This document shows positions 1-8,663 of a stretch of 64,000 nucleotides of DNA, one piece after another. The notes under the pieces were generated by a model that made no database searches, was not told the DNA's origin, and saw nothing but the letters and a program-made list of their open reading frames with translations. The position numbers and the translations under genes are program-made. Position 1 is the stretch's first letter; each line of letters starts with the position of its first letter. Source of the stretch: Colwellia sp. C2M11 (GTDB lineage: Bacteria > Pseudomonadota > Gammaproteobacteria > Enterobacterales > Alteromonadaceae); assembly GCF_018860915.1 (NCBI RefSeq), contig NZ_JAHKQD010000047.1, positions 212,124-276,123 of the forward strand, read 5' to 3'.

Positions 1-169
1 GAATATTCTTACGTGCAGCTAAGTCAATAAGTGCCGTTTTATTTTGATAATTTAATAGCTCTGTCATGGCAAGTTCAACACCATTGCTATCAATGCTTGC
101 TAGCTGACTTTGACAGTCATTTATCGCTAAATTCTGTTTATTGCGGGTTGTTTTTTGTTTAAACCACAT
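1..169 (-). CDS. DUF58-family protein, N-terminal fragment (cut by window edge)
   Basis: An open frame reads leftward from an ATG at 167-169 to the window edge, giving about 56 residues. It begins MWFKQKTTR and includes ELAMTELLNYQNK and ALIDLAARKN, which resemble the start of DUF58 proteins. It begins 27 bp after the stop of the MoxR gene. MoxR-DUF58 is a very common operon, so position supports the call. The rest of the gene, including the diagnostic DUF58 core, lies outside the window. DUF58 proteins are of unclear function, usually found with MoxR and vWA proteins. Confidence 0.7.
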   Translation of the reverse strand, partial: MWFKQKTTRNKQNLAINDCQSQLASIDSNGVELAMTELLNYQNKTALIDLAARKNI

Positions 170-196
170 AGTTATTGCCGACCGTATTACTCAATG

Positions 197-1162
197 CTAA
201 GCCACTGCAACTAAGCTTAAAAGATGATCAAGTAATTGATTAGACGAGATACCTTCAGCTTCTGCTTGATAACTAAGTATTATTCTATGTCTTAACACAT
301 TATGTAAAACTGCTTGAATATCTTCAGGGCTAACAAAATCACGGTTGTGTAACCAAGCACGAGCACGAGCACATCTGTCTAAGGCAATTGTTGCACGTGG
401 GCTAGCACCAAAAGCTAACCATGATTTAAGTTTCTCATCATATTTTTCGGGTTGACGCGTCGCCATGATCAAATCAACCATATAGGTCTCTAGGGAAGGT
501 GCCATATGGATATTAAGCACTTCATCACGAGCATTAAATATTTCAGCTTGACTTAACACTCTTAATTTTGGCTTTTCTTCATTAGTATTCGTACGCGCTT
601 CGCCACGATTGAGTTTTAAAATCTCTAACTCACTAGCCGCATCAGGATAATCAATTTCTAAATGCATTAAAAAGCGATCAAGTTGCGCTTCAGGTAGAGG
701 ATAAGTACCTTCCTGTTCAATCGGGTTTTGTGTTGCCATAACTAAAAATAGATCAGGCAATTGATATGTTTTTCTACCTACAGTTACTTGCCCTTCAGCC
801 ATTGCTTCTAATAAGGCTGATTGGACTTTTGCTGGTGCACGGTTAATTTCATCTGCCAATACTAAGTTTTGAAACAAAGGGCCAGCCTGAAAAACAAAAG
901 TGCCATCTTCTGGTCTATAGATGTCAGTACCTGTTAAATCGGCAGGTAATAAATCAGGCGTAAATTGAATACGATGAAAATCAGCTTCAAGCCCATCAGC
1001 TAAGGCATTTATAGCACGTGTTTTCGCTAACCCAGGAGGACCTTCAACAATTAAATGACCATTTGCTAATAAAGCGATAAGTAAATTTTCTACAAAAGCA
1101 GGTTGACCAATGATTTGTTGTGATAAATGCTGTTTTAATGCTGAAAAATGTTCAATTGCCAT
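197..1162 (-). CDS. MoxR-family AAA+ ATPase
   Basis: A 321-residue AAA_3/MoxR ATPase. Seen in the sequence: Walker A GPPGLAKT at residues 41-48, Walker B VLADEINRAP at about 101-110, and the sensor region VMATQNPIEQEGTYPLPEAQ typical of MoxR. The C-terminal helical lid has SPRATIALDRCARA. MoxR proteins act as chaperone-like ATPases that help assemble or activate partner complexes with vWA-domain proteins. The DUF58 gene starts 27 bp downstream on the same strand, so the two are probably co-transcribed. The length is normal for the family. The specific client is unknown. Confidence 0.93.
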   Translation of the reverse strand: MAIEHFSALKQHLSQQIIGQPAFVENLLIALLANGHLIVEGPPGLAKTRAINALADGLEADFHRIQFTPDLLPADLTGTDIYRPEDGTFVFQAGPLFQNLVLADEINRAPAKVQSALLEAMAEGQVTVGRKTYQLPDLFLVMATQNPIEQEGTYPLPEAQLDRFLMHLEIDYPDAASELEILKLNRGEARTNTNEEKPKLRVLSQAEIFNARDEVLNIHMAPSLETYMVDLIMATRQPEKYDEKLKSWLAFGASPRATIALDRCARARAWLHNRDFVSPEDIQAVLHNVLRHRIILSYQAEAEGISSNQLLDHLLSLVAVA

Positions 1163-1487
1163 AATTATTTTATCTTTATTAATTGTTTAAGAATGCATTG
1201 AAATACATTCTGGTATTTAAATAGTTCGACGTACTAAGCCCGAATATTGAAGTGACATGAGTATATATAAGGGTATTGTTAAAGAAAACAAGCATTCTTT
1301 GACTTAGTTGTAACAATTTTTTTCTTTTGGTGGTGGTTTAATAAACTATGCTTTTATACTAAGAAAAAAATCAGGCATTGATATTTTCGTATAGTGAGTT
1401 AAAATCAGGGTAACAATTGAGAGGTCAGACCTCTTCGTGCTTCGCCTTTTTATTAAAAGAAGCGCTACTAATTAGGAGAAAAAATAC
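1163..1487. other. Divergent intergenic region between moxR and fadI
   Basis: 325 bp without a convincing gene. It must hold the promoters of both the leftward moxR gene and the rightward fadI gene. The clearest element is the FadR-like palindrome at 1419-1435. A ribosome binding site AGGAG sits at 1474-1478, nine bases before the fadI ATG. I could not place a -35/-10 pair with confidence because the region is very AT-rich. Confidence 0.6.
1419..1435. promoter_or_regulatory. Candidate FadR operator upstream of fadI
   Basis: The sequence GAGAGGTCAGACCTCTT contains a perfect 15-nt palindrome, AGAGGTC-A-GACCTCT, with the FadR core GGTCNGACC. In gammaproteobacteria FadR binds sites of the type NNNTGGTCNGACCNNNN in front of fad genes and is released by long-chain acyl-CoA. 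The site lies 53 bp before the fadI start, a position fitting repression. The outer flanks differ from the E. coli consensus (AG in place of CT before GGTC), so this is a good but unproven match. Confidence 0.6.
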
Positions 1488-2792
1488 ATGACAATAAAAA
1501 TGACCACATCAGCAGGTGAGCGAATTGCTGTTGTAGCAGGGCTTAGAACCCCGTTTGCTAAACAAGCAACTGCTTTTCATGGTGTACCAGCCGTTGATTT
1601 AGGTAAGTTAGTAGTCAACGAGTTATTACAAAAGCATGATATTGACCCAAAAATTATTGATCAGTGTGTATTTGGTCAAGTAGTACAGATGCCTGAAGCC
1701 CCAAACATTGCACGTGAAATTGTTTTAGGCACAGGTATGAATGTGCATACCGATGCTTATAGCGTATCAAGAGCCTGTGCGACAAGTTTTCAGTCAACAG
1801 TAAATGTTGCTGAGTCTATAATGGCTGGTTTTGTTGATGTTGGTATTGCTGGTGGTGCAGATTCCTCGTCAGTAGCACCTATTGGTGTATCGAAAAAATT
1901 TGCCCGTACCTTATTAGATTTAAGTAAAACAAAAACACTTGGACAAAAAATAGCCTTAATTCGTAAATTAGGCTTTAAAGATATTTTACCGGTAGCCCCC
2001 GCTGTTGCTGAATATTCAACGGGAATTTCTATGGGACAAACGGCTGAGCAAATGGCCAAAACATATAATATTTCGCGTGAAGACCAAGATGCACTTGCTC
2101 ATAGATCACATACGTTAGCGACTCAAAGCTGGGCGGAAGGTAAATTAGCCGGTGAAGTGATGAGTACACACAGTGAACCTTATAATCGCTTTATTGATAA
2201 AGATAACTGTATTCGAGAAAATTCAGTATTAGAAGGTTATGCAAAATTACGTCCTTGTTTTGATAGAAAACACGGCACTGTAACAGCTGCGACTAGTACT
2301 GCGTTAACTGATGGTGGTGCGGCTATTTTATTAATGCGCGAAGGACGAGCCAAAGAGCTAGGTTATACGCCATTGGGTTATATTCGTAGTTATGGTTTTG
2401 CTGCAATCGATGTTTGGCAAGATATGTTGATGGGGCCAAGCTACGCAACGCCTATTGCTTTAAAACGTGCTGGATTAGAATTGGCAGATTTAGATTTAAT
2501 AGAAATGCATGAAGCCTTTGCAGCTCAAGCACTTGCGAATATGAAAATGTTTGCTAGTGACAAATTTGCACAAGAGCATTTAGGACGTGATAAAGCTATT
2601 GGCGAAATAGATATGAGTAAATTTAATGTTATGGGTGGTTCATTAGCTTACGGTCATCCGTTTGCGGCAACGGGCGCTCGTTTAATTACACAAACGCTAA
2701 ATGAATTAAATCGACGTGGCGGTGGTATTGGATTAACAACTGCTTGTGCGGCGGGTGGTTTGGGTGCAGCTATGGTAGTGGAGACAGCCTAA
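1488..2792 (+). CDS. fadI: Acetyl-CoA acyltransferase FadI (3-ketoacyl-CoA thiolase)
   Basis: A 434-residue thiolase, the beta subunit of the FadIJ fatty-acid oxidation complex. It cleaves 3-ketoacyl-CoA with CoA to give acetyl-CoA and a shortened acyl-CoA. The nucleophilic Cys is in SRACATS (Cys97). The C-terminal catalytic pair is His390 in [12 protein letters not shown] and Cys420 in [17 protein letters not shown] is also a thiolase signature. The order I-J and the length (about 436 in E. coli) favour FadI over FadA. A strong AGGAG lies nine bases before the ATG. The stop overlaps the fadJ start (TAATG), so the two are translationally coupled. Confidence 0.95.
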   Translation: MTIKMTTSAGERIAVVAGLRTPFAKQATAFHGVPAVDLGKLVVNELLQKHDIDPKIIDQCVFGQVVQMPEAPNIAREIVLGTGMNVHTDAYSVSRACATSFQSTVNVAESIMAGFVDVGIAGGADSSSVAPIGVSKKFARTLLDLSKTKTLGQKIALIRKLGFKDILPVAPAVAEYSTGISMGQTAEQMAKTYNISREDQDALAHRSHTLATQSWAEGKLAGEVMSTHSEPYNRFIDKDNCIRENSVLEGYAKLRPCFDRKHGTVTAATSTALTDGGAAILLMREGRAKELGYTPLGYIRSYGFAAIDVWQDMLMGPSYATPIALKRAGLELADLDLIEMHEAFAAQALANMKMFASDKFAQEHLGRDKAIGEIDMSKFNVMGGSLAYGHPFAATGARLITQTLNELNRRGGGIGLTTACAAGGLGAAMVVETA

Positions 2793-4987
2793 TGAGTGAT
2801 AACAAAGAAGTAGTAACGAGTAAAACTTCATCAGTTTCAACTGATGATAATGTAATCAATAGCAATAGCGCTTTCACCTTAGTCCGTCAGGAAAATGGTA
2901 TTGCTCATTTGGTTATGGATGTTGTTGGCGATACGATGAACACGCTAAAAGCTGAATTTACAGAGCAGGTTGCTGATGTCTTAGCTGAAATCAAAGCGGA
3001 TGCAGCTATTACGGGCATTGTGCTATGTAGCGGTAAACAAGACTCTTTTGTTGCTGGTGCTGATATTAATATGATCAATAATTGCCAAACAAAAGAAGAA
3101 GTAGTGTCGCTTTCTCGTCAAGGGCAAATGATTTTTTCACAGCTTGAACAATTGAATATACCCGTTGTAGCCGCGATTAATGGTGCTTGTTTAGGCGGCG
3201 GTTTAGAGCTTGCGATGGCATGTCATGCACGTGTGTGTAGTGACAATGTTAAAACAGCGTTAGGTGTGCCAGAAGTTCAATTAGGCTTATTACCAGGAAG
3301 CGGTGGAACACAACGATTACCTAAACTTGTTGGTATTCAAAAAGCGTTAGATATGATGTTAACCGGCAAACAACTTCGCGCAAAACAAGCGTTGAAATTA
3401 GGTTTGGTTGACGATGTGGTTCCAAATAGCATCTTAATTGAAACAGCTGAAAAAATGGCGCTTTCGGGTAAATTTAAACGAACAGTGAAGTTTAAATCTT
3501 CATTGATTAATAAGTTTTTAGAAGGCACATCTATTGGTCGTGGTATTGTTTATAAACAGGCTGAGAAATCAGTTTTGTCTAAAACAAAAGGTAACTATCC
3601 ATCACCAATGAAAATTATTCATTGTGTGAAAACTGGTGTAGAAGAATCAGCGGCAAAAGGTTATCAAGTTGAGGCTGAGCATTTTGGCGAGCTAGCGATG
3701 AGCCCAGAATCGGCACAACTTCGTAATATTTTCTTTGCGACAACAGAGATGAAGAAAGAGCAAGGTGTTGAAAATGTTATGCCGAGCAAAGTCCTCAAAG
3801 CCGGTGTACTTGGTGGTGGCTTAATGGGTGGCGGTATTGCTTTTGTTACCGCAACTAAAGCCAATATTCCAGCGCGTATTAAAGACATTGGTCACGAAGG
3901 CATAAGCCATGCGCTAAAATATAGCTACGACTTACTGAATAAAAAAGTTAAGCGTCGCTTTATGCGAAAAAGTGAAATGCAAAAACAAATGTCCATGATC
4001 ACTGGCTGCACTGATTATTCTGGTTTTAAAAATGTAGATATTGTTGTTGAAGCCGTATTTGAAAACTTAGAATTAAAACAAAATATGGTTGTTGAAATAG
4101 AAAGTAAAACTAAAGATTCAACCATTTTTGCTAGTAACACTTCTAGTTTACCGATTGGCAAAATAGCGGAAAAAGCAGCACGACCTGAGAACGTTATTGG
4201 TTTACATTATTTTTCACCGGTAGATAAAATGCCATTGGTAGAAATAATCCCTCATGCGACAACTTCAGATCAAACTATTTCGACCACAGTAGCTTTTGCT
4301 AAAAAACAAGGCAAAACACCTATTGTTGTTAAAGATAAAGCGGGTTTTTATGTTAACCGTATTTTAGCGCCTTATATGAACGAAGCCGCTATATTATTAT
4401 TGGCAGGTGAGCCAATTGATAAGCTTGATAAAGCATTAGTTGATTTTGGTTTCCCGGTCGGGCCAATGCAATTACTTGATGAAGTAGGTATTGATGTTGG
4501 CGCTAAAATAGGACCTATTTTAGAAGCTGATTTAGGTGAACGATTTGCTGCTCCACCTGCTTTTTCAAAGTTATTAGATGATGGCCGTTTAGGTAAAAAA
4601 GCAAATAAAGGTTTTTATTTATACGGCAAGCAAGCTAAAAAAGGTAAGAAGCAAGTTGATGAAGGAATTTATACTTTATTAAACTTAAATCCAGCCGGTA
4701 GCTTATCAAGTAATGAAATAGTAAAACGTTGTACTTACTTGATGCTTAATGAAGCGGCACGTTGTCTTGATGAAGGTATTGTTCGTAATGCTCGTGACGG
4801 TGATATTGGCGCCATCTTTGGTATAGGTTTCCCACCATTTTTAGGCGGCCCTTTACGTTATATTGACAATATTGGTGCGCAATCTTTAGTTGCACAATTA
4901 ACGCAATGGTCACAACAGCATGGAGAACGTTACGCACCATGTGAAGCTTTAATTACAATGGCTGAAAATGGTACTAGCTATTATTAA
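2792..4987 (+). CDS. fadJ: Fatty-acid oxidation complex alpha subunit FadJ
   Basis: 731 residues from the ATG that overlaps the fadI stop. A start 48 bp further upstream is possible but lies inside fadI. The N-terminal half is an enoyl-CoA hydratase (crotonase) domain with NGACLGGGLELAMACHAR. The second half is a 3-hydroxyacyl-CoA dehydrogenase with the NAD-binding GVLGGGLMGGGIAF and the HYFSPVDKMPLVEII segment. With FadI it carries out hydration, oxidation and thiolysis in the beta-oxidation cycle. About 25 Ser/Thr/Asp-rich residues precede the hydratase domain, so the protein is slightly longer than E. coli FadJ. Expression should follow the FadR-like site before fadI. Confidence 0.95.
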   Translation: MSDNKEVVTSKTSSVSTDDNVINSNSAFTLVRQENGIAHLVMDVVGDTMNTLKAEFTEQVADVLAEIKADAAITGIVLCSGKQDSFVAGADINMINNCQTKEEVVSLSRQGQMIFSQLEQLNIPVVAAINGACLGGGLELAMACHARVCSDNVKTALGVPEVQLGLLPGSGGTQRLPKLVGIQKALDMMLTGKQLRAKQALKLGLVDDVVPNSILIETAEKMALSGKFKRTVKFKSSLINKFLEGTSIGRGIVYKQAEKSVLSKTKGNYPSPMKIIHCVKTGVEESAAKGYQVEAEHFGELAMSPESAQLRNIFFATTEMKKEQGVENVMPSKVLKAGVLGGGLMGGGIAFVTATKANIPARIKDIGHEGISHALKYSYDLLNKKVKRRFMRKSEMQKQMSMITGCTDYSGFKNVDIVVEAVFENLELKQNMVVEIESKTKDSTIFASNTSSLPIGKIAEKAARPENVIGLHYFSPVDKMPLVEIIPHATTSDQTISTTVAFAKKQGKTPIVVKDKAGFYVNRILAPYMNEAAILLLAGEPIDKLDKALVDFGFPVGPMQLLDEVGIDVGAKIGPILEADLGERFAAPPAFSKLLDDGRLGKKANKGFYLYGKQAKKGKKQVDEGIYTLLNLNPAGSLSSNEIVKRCTYLMLNEAARCLDEGIVRNARDGDIGAIFGIGFPPFLGGPLRYIDNIGAQSLVAQLTQWSQQHGERYAPCEALITMAENGTSYY

Positions 4988-5066
4988 GCTTATACAAAGC
5001 TGTAAATGAAATTAAGAGTGTTAAAAAAGTGTCACTTTATTAACCCTATAACTAGGCGGCATAGTT

Positions 5067-5101
5067 AAGCGGTATAGTTAAGTGACATGACTATACCGCT
5101 T
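5067..5101 (+). terminator. Hairpin downstream of fadIJ
   Basis: A perfect 12-bp inverted repeat, AAGCGGTATAGT and ACTATACCGCTT, encloses an 11-nt loop about 80 bp after the fadJ stop. It is followed by TTACTCTATT rather than a clean T-run, so it may be a weak or Rho-aided terminator or an mRNA-stabilising structure. Confidence 0.5.
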
Positions 5102-5663
5102 TACTCTATTCATTGAGCAAAATGCTCACCTACCAAATTAGCTCAGCATATTGAATTACCTTAGTATGCTGAGTGCTTCTCAAAAAAATTAATATTACTT
5201 TTTATTCTGTCAGTTAAAATGCTACTCCTTTTATTAAAGGTTATAATACTAACTTTTTGGATTAATGCTGTTGGCTTAATCTCTGTTTATTAATACCAGT
5301 TTCATTAATTAAGTGAACAAATTTATACGTAGAAAAAATTGCCAAATACAAGGCATTTATTTCAATAACTAGTTGTTCTAATTATTAAATAAATAACGAT
5401 GTAGTTGGTGATTTTAGCAAGTAGAAATGATCACATAGTTAGTGAGATTGGTATAAGACTATTTAGGGTTATATTTGGCCGTTATGTGGTAATAATTAGC
5501 CACGAAGGCGGATAAAATATGCCGCTTTATTTCTGGTATGAATAATAACTATAGGTATTTTAACTTGAATAAAAGTGGGCAGTTAACTATATTATTGTCG
5601 ATTTTTTGACGTCTTTAAGTGTAGATAAATATCTGTTGAATATAGGTATTTAGGCGAGGAACT
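5102..5663. other. Gene-poor stretch with hairpin and MITE-like repeat
   Basis: No credible coding region. It holds a second hairpin (arms CTCAGCATA at 5142-5150 and TATGCTGAG at 5165-5173), a small GAGCA/TGCTC hairpin near 5114-5126, and the 162-bp dispersed repeat at 5293-5454. The last 200 bases are AT-rich and lead to the small gene at 5664, with a GGCGAGG ribosome site at its end. Confidence 0.6.
5293..5454 (+). repeat. 162-bp MITE-like dispersed repeat, copy A
   Basis: This 162-bp stretch recurs, inverted, at 57648-57809 with the same length and only about four mismatches by eye. The ends are imperfect terminal inverted repeats: ATACCAGTTTCATTAATT on the left, and on the right the complement of ATACCAATCTCACTAACT. 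There is no coding capacity. Non-coding, short, terminal inverted repeats and two near-identical copies fit a miniature inverted-repeat element or an intergenic structured repeat. This copy lies in the intergenic DNA after fadJ. Confidence 0.8.
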
Positions 5664-5876
5664 ATGTCGTTATTTTTAGTGTTTTTAGGCACATTATTAA
5701 GCGTTGTTTGCGGTGCCTTTTTCTATTGTCAGGCATTAGTTGCAGGTTTTGATCGTAAACGATGGACTGTTGCTGGAATAATATTTGGCCCGCTTATATG
5801 GCCGATGTTTGTTATGAAAAAGCGTATGCGGTTAAATAGCTTGTTTGGTTTTGAACAGCTTATTTTTAGGGCTTAG
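5664..5876 (+). CDS. Small predicted inner-membrane protein
   Basis: 70 residues, preceded by GGCGAGG at a good distance from the ATG. Two hydrophobic segments are visible, residues 2-25 and about 36-53, with the second ending in a basic patch (MKKRMR). This suggests a two-pass membrane protein. I do not recognise a named family. It stands alone between the MITE-like repeat and a doubtful short frame. The clean ribosome site and membrane pattern argue that it is real. Confidence 0.55.
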   Translation: MSLFLVFLGTLLSVVCGAFFYCQALVAGFDRKRWTVAGIIFGPLIWPMFVMKKRMRLNSLFGFEQLIFRA

Positions 5877-5903
5877 TTTCTATTGTATACGGTCTTATGC
5901 TAA

Positions 5904-6146
5904 GTGAACGTGTCACTATTGAATAAATATCTAACATCCATATTAGATATTTATTTATCATTTCTGACAATTGATTTACCAGATAATTACGCTTTTCAAA
6001 TAAAAGATAAGTTATTAATAACTTATCTCCACCAAGTATTGGCAGAGGTTTCTTTTATTTCGATACGAGCAGCAATAGGGTTACCTTTTTTAGCTTTGCT
6101 AGTATTGAAAAACGATTTTAATAAGTTGAACATGGTTGACCTCTGA
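5904..6146 (+). CDS. Doubtful short ORF
   Basis: 80 residues from a GTG start with no clear ribosome site. Residues around 48-67 are hydrophobic (SIRAAIGLPFLALLVL), so a single membrane segment is possible. No family is recognised. It starts 27 bp after the previous small membrane-protein gene and converges on the repeat-protein gene at 6168. It could be a chance frame in AT-rich DNA. Confidence 0.25.
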   Translation: MNVSLLNKYLTSILDIYLSFLTIDLPDNYAFQIKDKLLITYLHQVLAEVSFISIRAAIGLPFLALLVLKNDFNKLNMVDL

Positions 6147-6167
6147 AATTAAACTTATTTTTAAATA

Positions 6168-6584
6168 TTAAAGTCTACGAGAGCCACGTTTAGCACTAGC
6201 TTCTTGCACATCTAGGTTAAATTCATCACTTAAACGACGAGAGCCACGTTTAGCACTAGCTTCCTGAACATCTAGGTTAAATTCATCACTTAAACGACGA
6301 GAACCACGTTTAGCACTAGCTTCTTGCACATCTAGGTTGAATTCATCACTCAAACGACGAGAACCACGTTTAGCACTCACTTCTTGAACATCTAAATTAA
6401 ATACATCGCTTAATCGGCGAGAGCCACGTTTAGCACTAACCTCTTGAACATCTAAATTGAATTCATCACTTAATCTACGAGAGCCACGTTTAGCGCTAAC
6501 TTCTTGAATATCTAGAATATTAGCATCTGCTGCTGGAACAGGTGAAACTGACATCGCCATTGAAAGTACAATTGAACTTAACAT
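6168..6584 (-). CDS. Secreted tandem-repeat protein (six AKRGSRRL repeats)
   Basis: 138 residues. An AAGGAA ribosome site precedes the ATG. Residues 1-19 look like a short signal peptide (SIVLSMAMSVSP, then VPAADA), unusual in lacking an N-terminal Lys or Arg. The rest is six copies of LD(V/I)QE(V/A)SAKRGSRRL joined by five SD(E/V)FN linkers, a 20-residue period; the last copy ends the protein. Each unit pairs a basic block (KR, RR) with acidic residues. DNA copies differ mostly at synonymous positions, showing selection on the peptide. No family is recognised. Multi-copy cores between basic pairs recall peptide precursors, but no processing enzyme lies nearby. It may instead be a repeat binding protein. 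Confidence 0.75.
   Translation of the reverse strand: MLSSIVLSMAMSVSPVPAADANILDIQEVSAKRGSRRLSDEFNLDVQEVSAKRGSRRLSDVFNLDVQEVSAKRGSRRLSDEFNLDVQEASAKRGSRRLSDEFNLDVQEASAKRGSRRLSDEFNLDVQEASAKRGSRRL
6171..6515 (-). repeat. 60-bp tandem repeat array (5.75 units) inside the repeat-protein gene
   Basis: Five full 60-bp units plus a 45-bp terminal unit run head to tail with no spacers, in frame. The 3' units of the gene (6181-6360) are closest to one another. Units nearer the 5' end have diverged more, for example about ten differences between the 6181 and 6361 units, of which only two codons change the residue. This indicates duplication followed by purifying selection, with possible recent homogenisation at the 3' end. 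Confidence 0.9.
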
Positions 6585-6832
6585 GTATTTTTCCTTTTAT
6601 AGTTATTAGTTGGTTTAAGATTCATTTCCAATAGGAGTTATGCTTAAACTATGCCAATGAACTATTTATTTAGGACATGTTATCTCTTTAATTACTGTTA
6701 ATGGGTTACGTTTAATGATTTTAAAGGGCTATACCTCCCTTAATATAACATCAATAACTTTATTTTAAGTTGTTGATATTTAATCTTTAGTTGCGATTTT
6801 AAATATTTTTATTAATGGTAGTTAAGTCTAAA

Positions 6833-7786
6833 TTACATTGTAGTTAGGTTATTTTTAACAAAGCGCCAAGCAATAAAACGACTGACTTTTTGTCCTTGAG
6901 CCATGTTAAAAACTTTAATTTCTGACGCTTTCGCTTTTTTTAGCGATAACTTTATTTTAGATAAATGATCTTTATTTGACACTAAACAGGTAAACCAGAG
7001 CACTTGGTTTTGAAAAACGATACTTTCTTTGATCATTTGACGAATAAAGGCCAATTCTCCGCCTTGACACCATAACTCAGCTTTTTGACCGCCAAAATTT
7101 AATGTATCTACTTTATGCTCTTTTTTACCCGCTGTTTTGCCTTTATTTAGGTTTTTCCATTTACGGTTAGTGCCTGTTGCAGCATCAGTTAATGATTTAT
7201 GAAATGGAGGATTACATAAAGTGACATGATAAAATTCATTTGGTTTAATAATACCTTCAAAAATCTTAGTGCTGTTATTTTGCAAGCGACAGTTTATTTG
7301 CTGCTTAATTTTGGGATTGGCATTAACATTTGCATTTGCCGCTTTTATAGAGACGGGATCTATATCTGAAGCGACAAAAGACCAATTATATTCACTAGCA
7401 CCTAACATAGGATAAATACAGGTAGCACCAGTACCAATATCTAATACAGAGATTTTACTGCTAATGGCTTTATTCTTTTCCGCTATCAATGCCTTACTTT
7501 CTTTCAATAAGTCAGCAAGGTAATGTATATAATCAACACGCCCAGGAATAGGAGGGCACAAGTAGCCTTGAGGAAAGTCCCAATGATCTATTTGATAATG
7601 TTTTTTTAATAAAGCAAGGTTTAAGGCTTTTACTGCATCAGTATTGCTAAAATCAATGGTATCTTGTTGATTATACGGGTTTTTTATAATAAACGCTGAT
7701 AAGGGAGTATGGACCTTTTTTAAGGTCGCAAAGTCGTAGCCATGACGATGTTTATTACGTGGATGTAATATGGTTTTTATAGTCAT
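6833..7786 (-). CDS. rlmF: 23S rRNA (adenine1618-N6)-methyltransferase RlmF
   Basis: 317 residues. The N-terminal LHPRNKHRHGYDF and DFPQGYLCPPIPGRVDYIHY segments are characteristic of RlmF (YbiN). A SAM-binding motif IGTGATCIYP and the catalytic CNPPFHKS motif (about residue 190) mark an N6-adenine methyltransferase. RlmF methylates A1618 of 23S rRNA. The start overlaps the stop of the upstream DUF2947 gene (ATGA-type), so the two form an operon. Length is typical. Confidence 0.93.
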   Translation of the reverse strand: MTIKTILHPRNKHRHGYDFATLKKVHTPLSAFIIKNPYNQQDTIDFSNTDAVKALNLALLKKHYQIDHWDFPQGYLCPPIPGRVDYIHYLADLLKESKALIAEKNKAISSKISVLDIGTGATCIYPMLGASEYNWSFVASDIDPVSIKAANANVNANPKIKQQINCRLQNNSTKIFEGIIKPNEFYHVTLCNPPFHKSLTDAATGTNRKWKNLNKGKTAGKKEHKVDTLNFGGQKAELWCQGGELAFIRQMIKESIVFQNQVLWFTCLVSNKDHLSKIKLSLKKAKASEIKVFNMAQGQKVSRFIAWRFVKNNLTTM

Positions 7787-8262
7787 TACTTTGGTTTGTC
7801 GCCAATTTTAAAATAACCATTACTAGTAAACTGTACTACTTGTTGACGTTTTTTTCCTATTAAAATAGGACCATCATCCATAAATAAGAAGTTTTTCCAA
7901 CAACGTTTAAACACCGCCCATGTTGTTTCAATAACATTTTCCCTATTTGAGCAATAATAAACCACAGTGTTATTATCCCAAGCAATATGAGTATTGATTA
8001 ATTCAGGTAATTCTTCATCGTTGCTGTCCCAAATACTTTCCCATTTTCCCTGCTCTTTCCAATTACTTTTGTCGAAAGGCCAGTCGCCTTTTTTAAAAAA
8101 GTCAGGATGATCTACTTGGCGACTAATAAAAGTATCCCACAATACATTCGCGCGATCTTTGGCCATAGGTTTAATTTTGGTTAAATCGTTTTCACTAATA
8201 GGAAGACTTTTATGTTTAAAGATCCAAGCATTCTTTAATTGTTCTAGTGGGATGTAGCTCAT
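7786..8262 (-). CDS. DUF2947 family protein
   Basis: 158 residues, Trp-rich (WDTFISRQ, WKEQGKWESIWD, TTWAVFKRCWKNFLF). The N-terminal MSYIPLEQ..WIFKHKSLPI matches my memory of the DUF2947 family found in Vibrio, Shewanella and relatives. Function unknown; no signal peptide or membrane segment, so probably cytosolic. It overlaps the start of rlmF by one base and is presumably the first gene of a two-gene operon. Confidence 0.7.
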   Translation of the reverse strand: MSYIPLEQLKNAWIFKHKSLPISENDLTKIKPMAKDRANVLWDTFISRQVDHPDFFKKGDWPFDKSNWKEQGKWESIWDSNDEELPELINTHIAWDNNTVVYYCSNRENVIETTWAVFKRCWKNFLFMDDGPILIGKKRQQVVQFTSNGYFKIGDKPK

Positions 8263-8663
8263 TAATTAGGCTCTATGATTATACTAAGGCTTATTGGTAG
8301 ATTATACGGGAGTCGATATTATTTTATATAGGAAATCAGTGACTTTTTTTAAGGAAGTAAAGTAAAGGATGAAAATAGCGTCAATTAAGCAAAAAAATAG
8401 CGGTTTATCTCATAGCGGATGATTTAGTTTTGTTAATCGAAATCATTTTTTCTGAAGAATTATTCAATCTTATCTTTCAAGTTATTTATTAGTGTTATTT
8501 TCAATCAACAATAGTACAACTATAAAGCTAAAATAGAATAATATTTACTATTCATTGCAATGCCTCAATAAATCCGTATTATGCGCGACTTTCGTTATTA
8601 TTTTTAGCCTATATTAGCTTGTATAGCTAGAAATAAATCATCAATAAGAGTGTGTAAAATTTA
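8263..8663. other. Divergent intergenic region
   Basis: 401 bp between the leftward DUF2947 gene and the rightward gene at 8664. It is very AT-rich and must carry promoters for both directions, but I see no RNA gene, repeat or strong operator. No clear ribosome site precedes the ATG at 8664. Confidence 0.5.

Noticed and set aside
1790..2059. Antisense frames within fadI, fadJ and other strong genes
   Set aside because: Overlap well supported genes on the other strand and show no independent ribosome site or family features.
6171..6515. CRISPR-like repeat array
   Set aside because: The 60-bp units are directly joined with no spacers and stay in one reading frame; they encode protein repeats.
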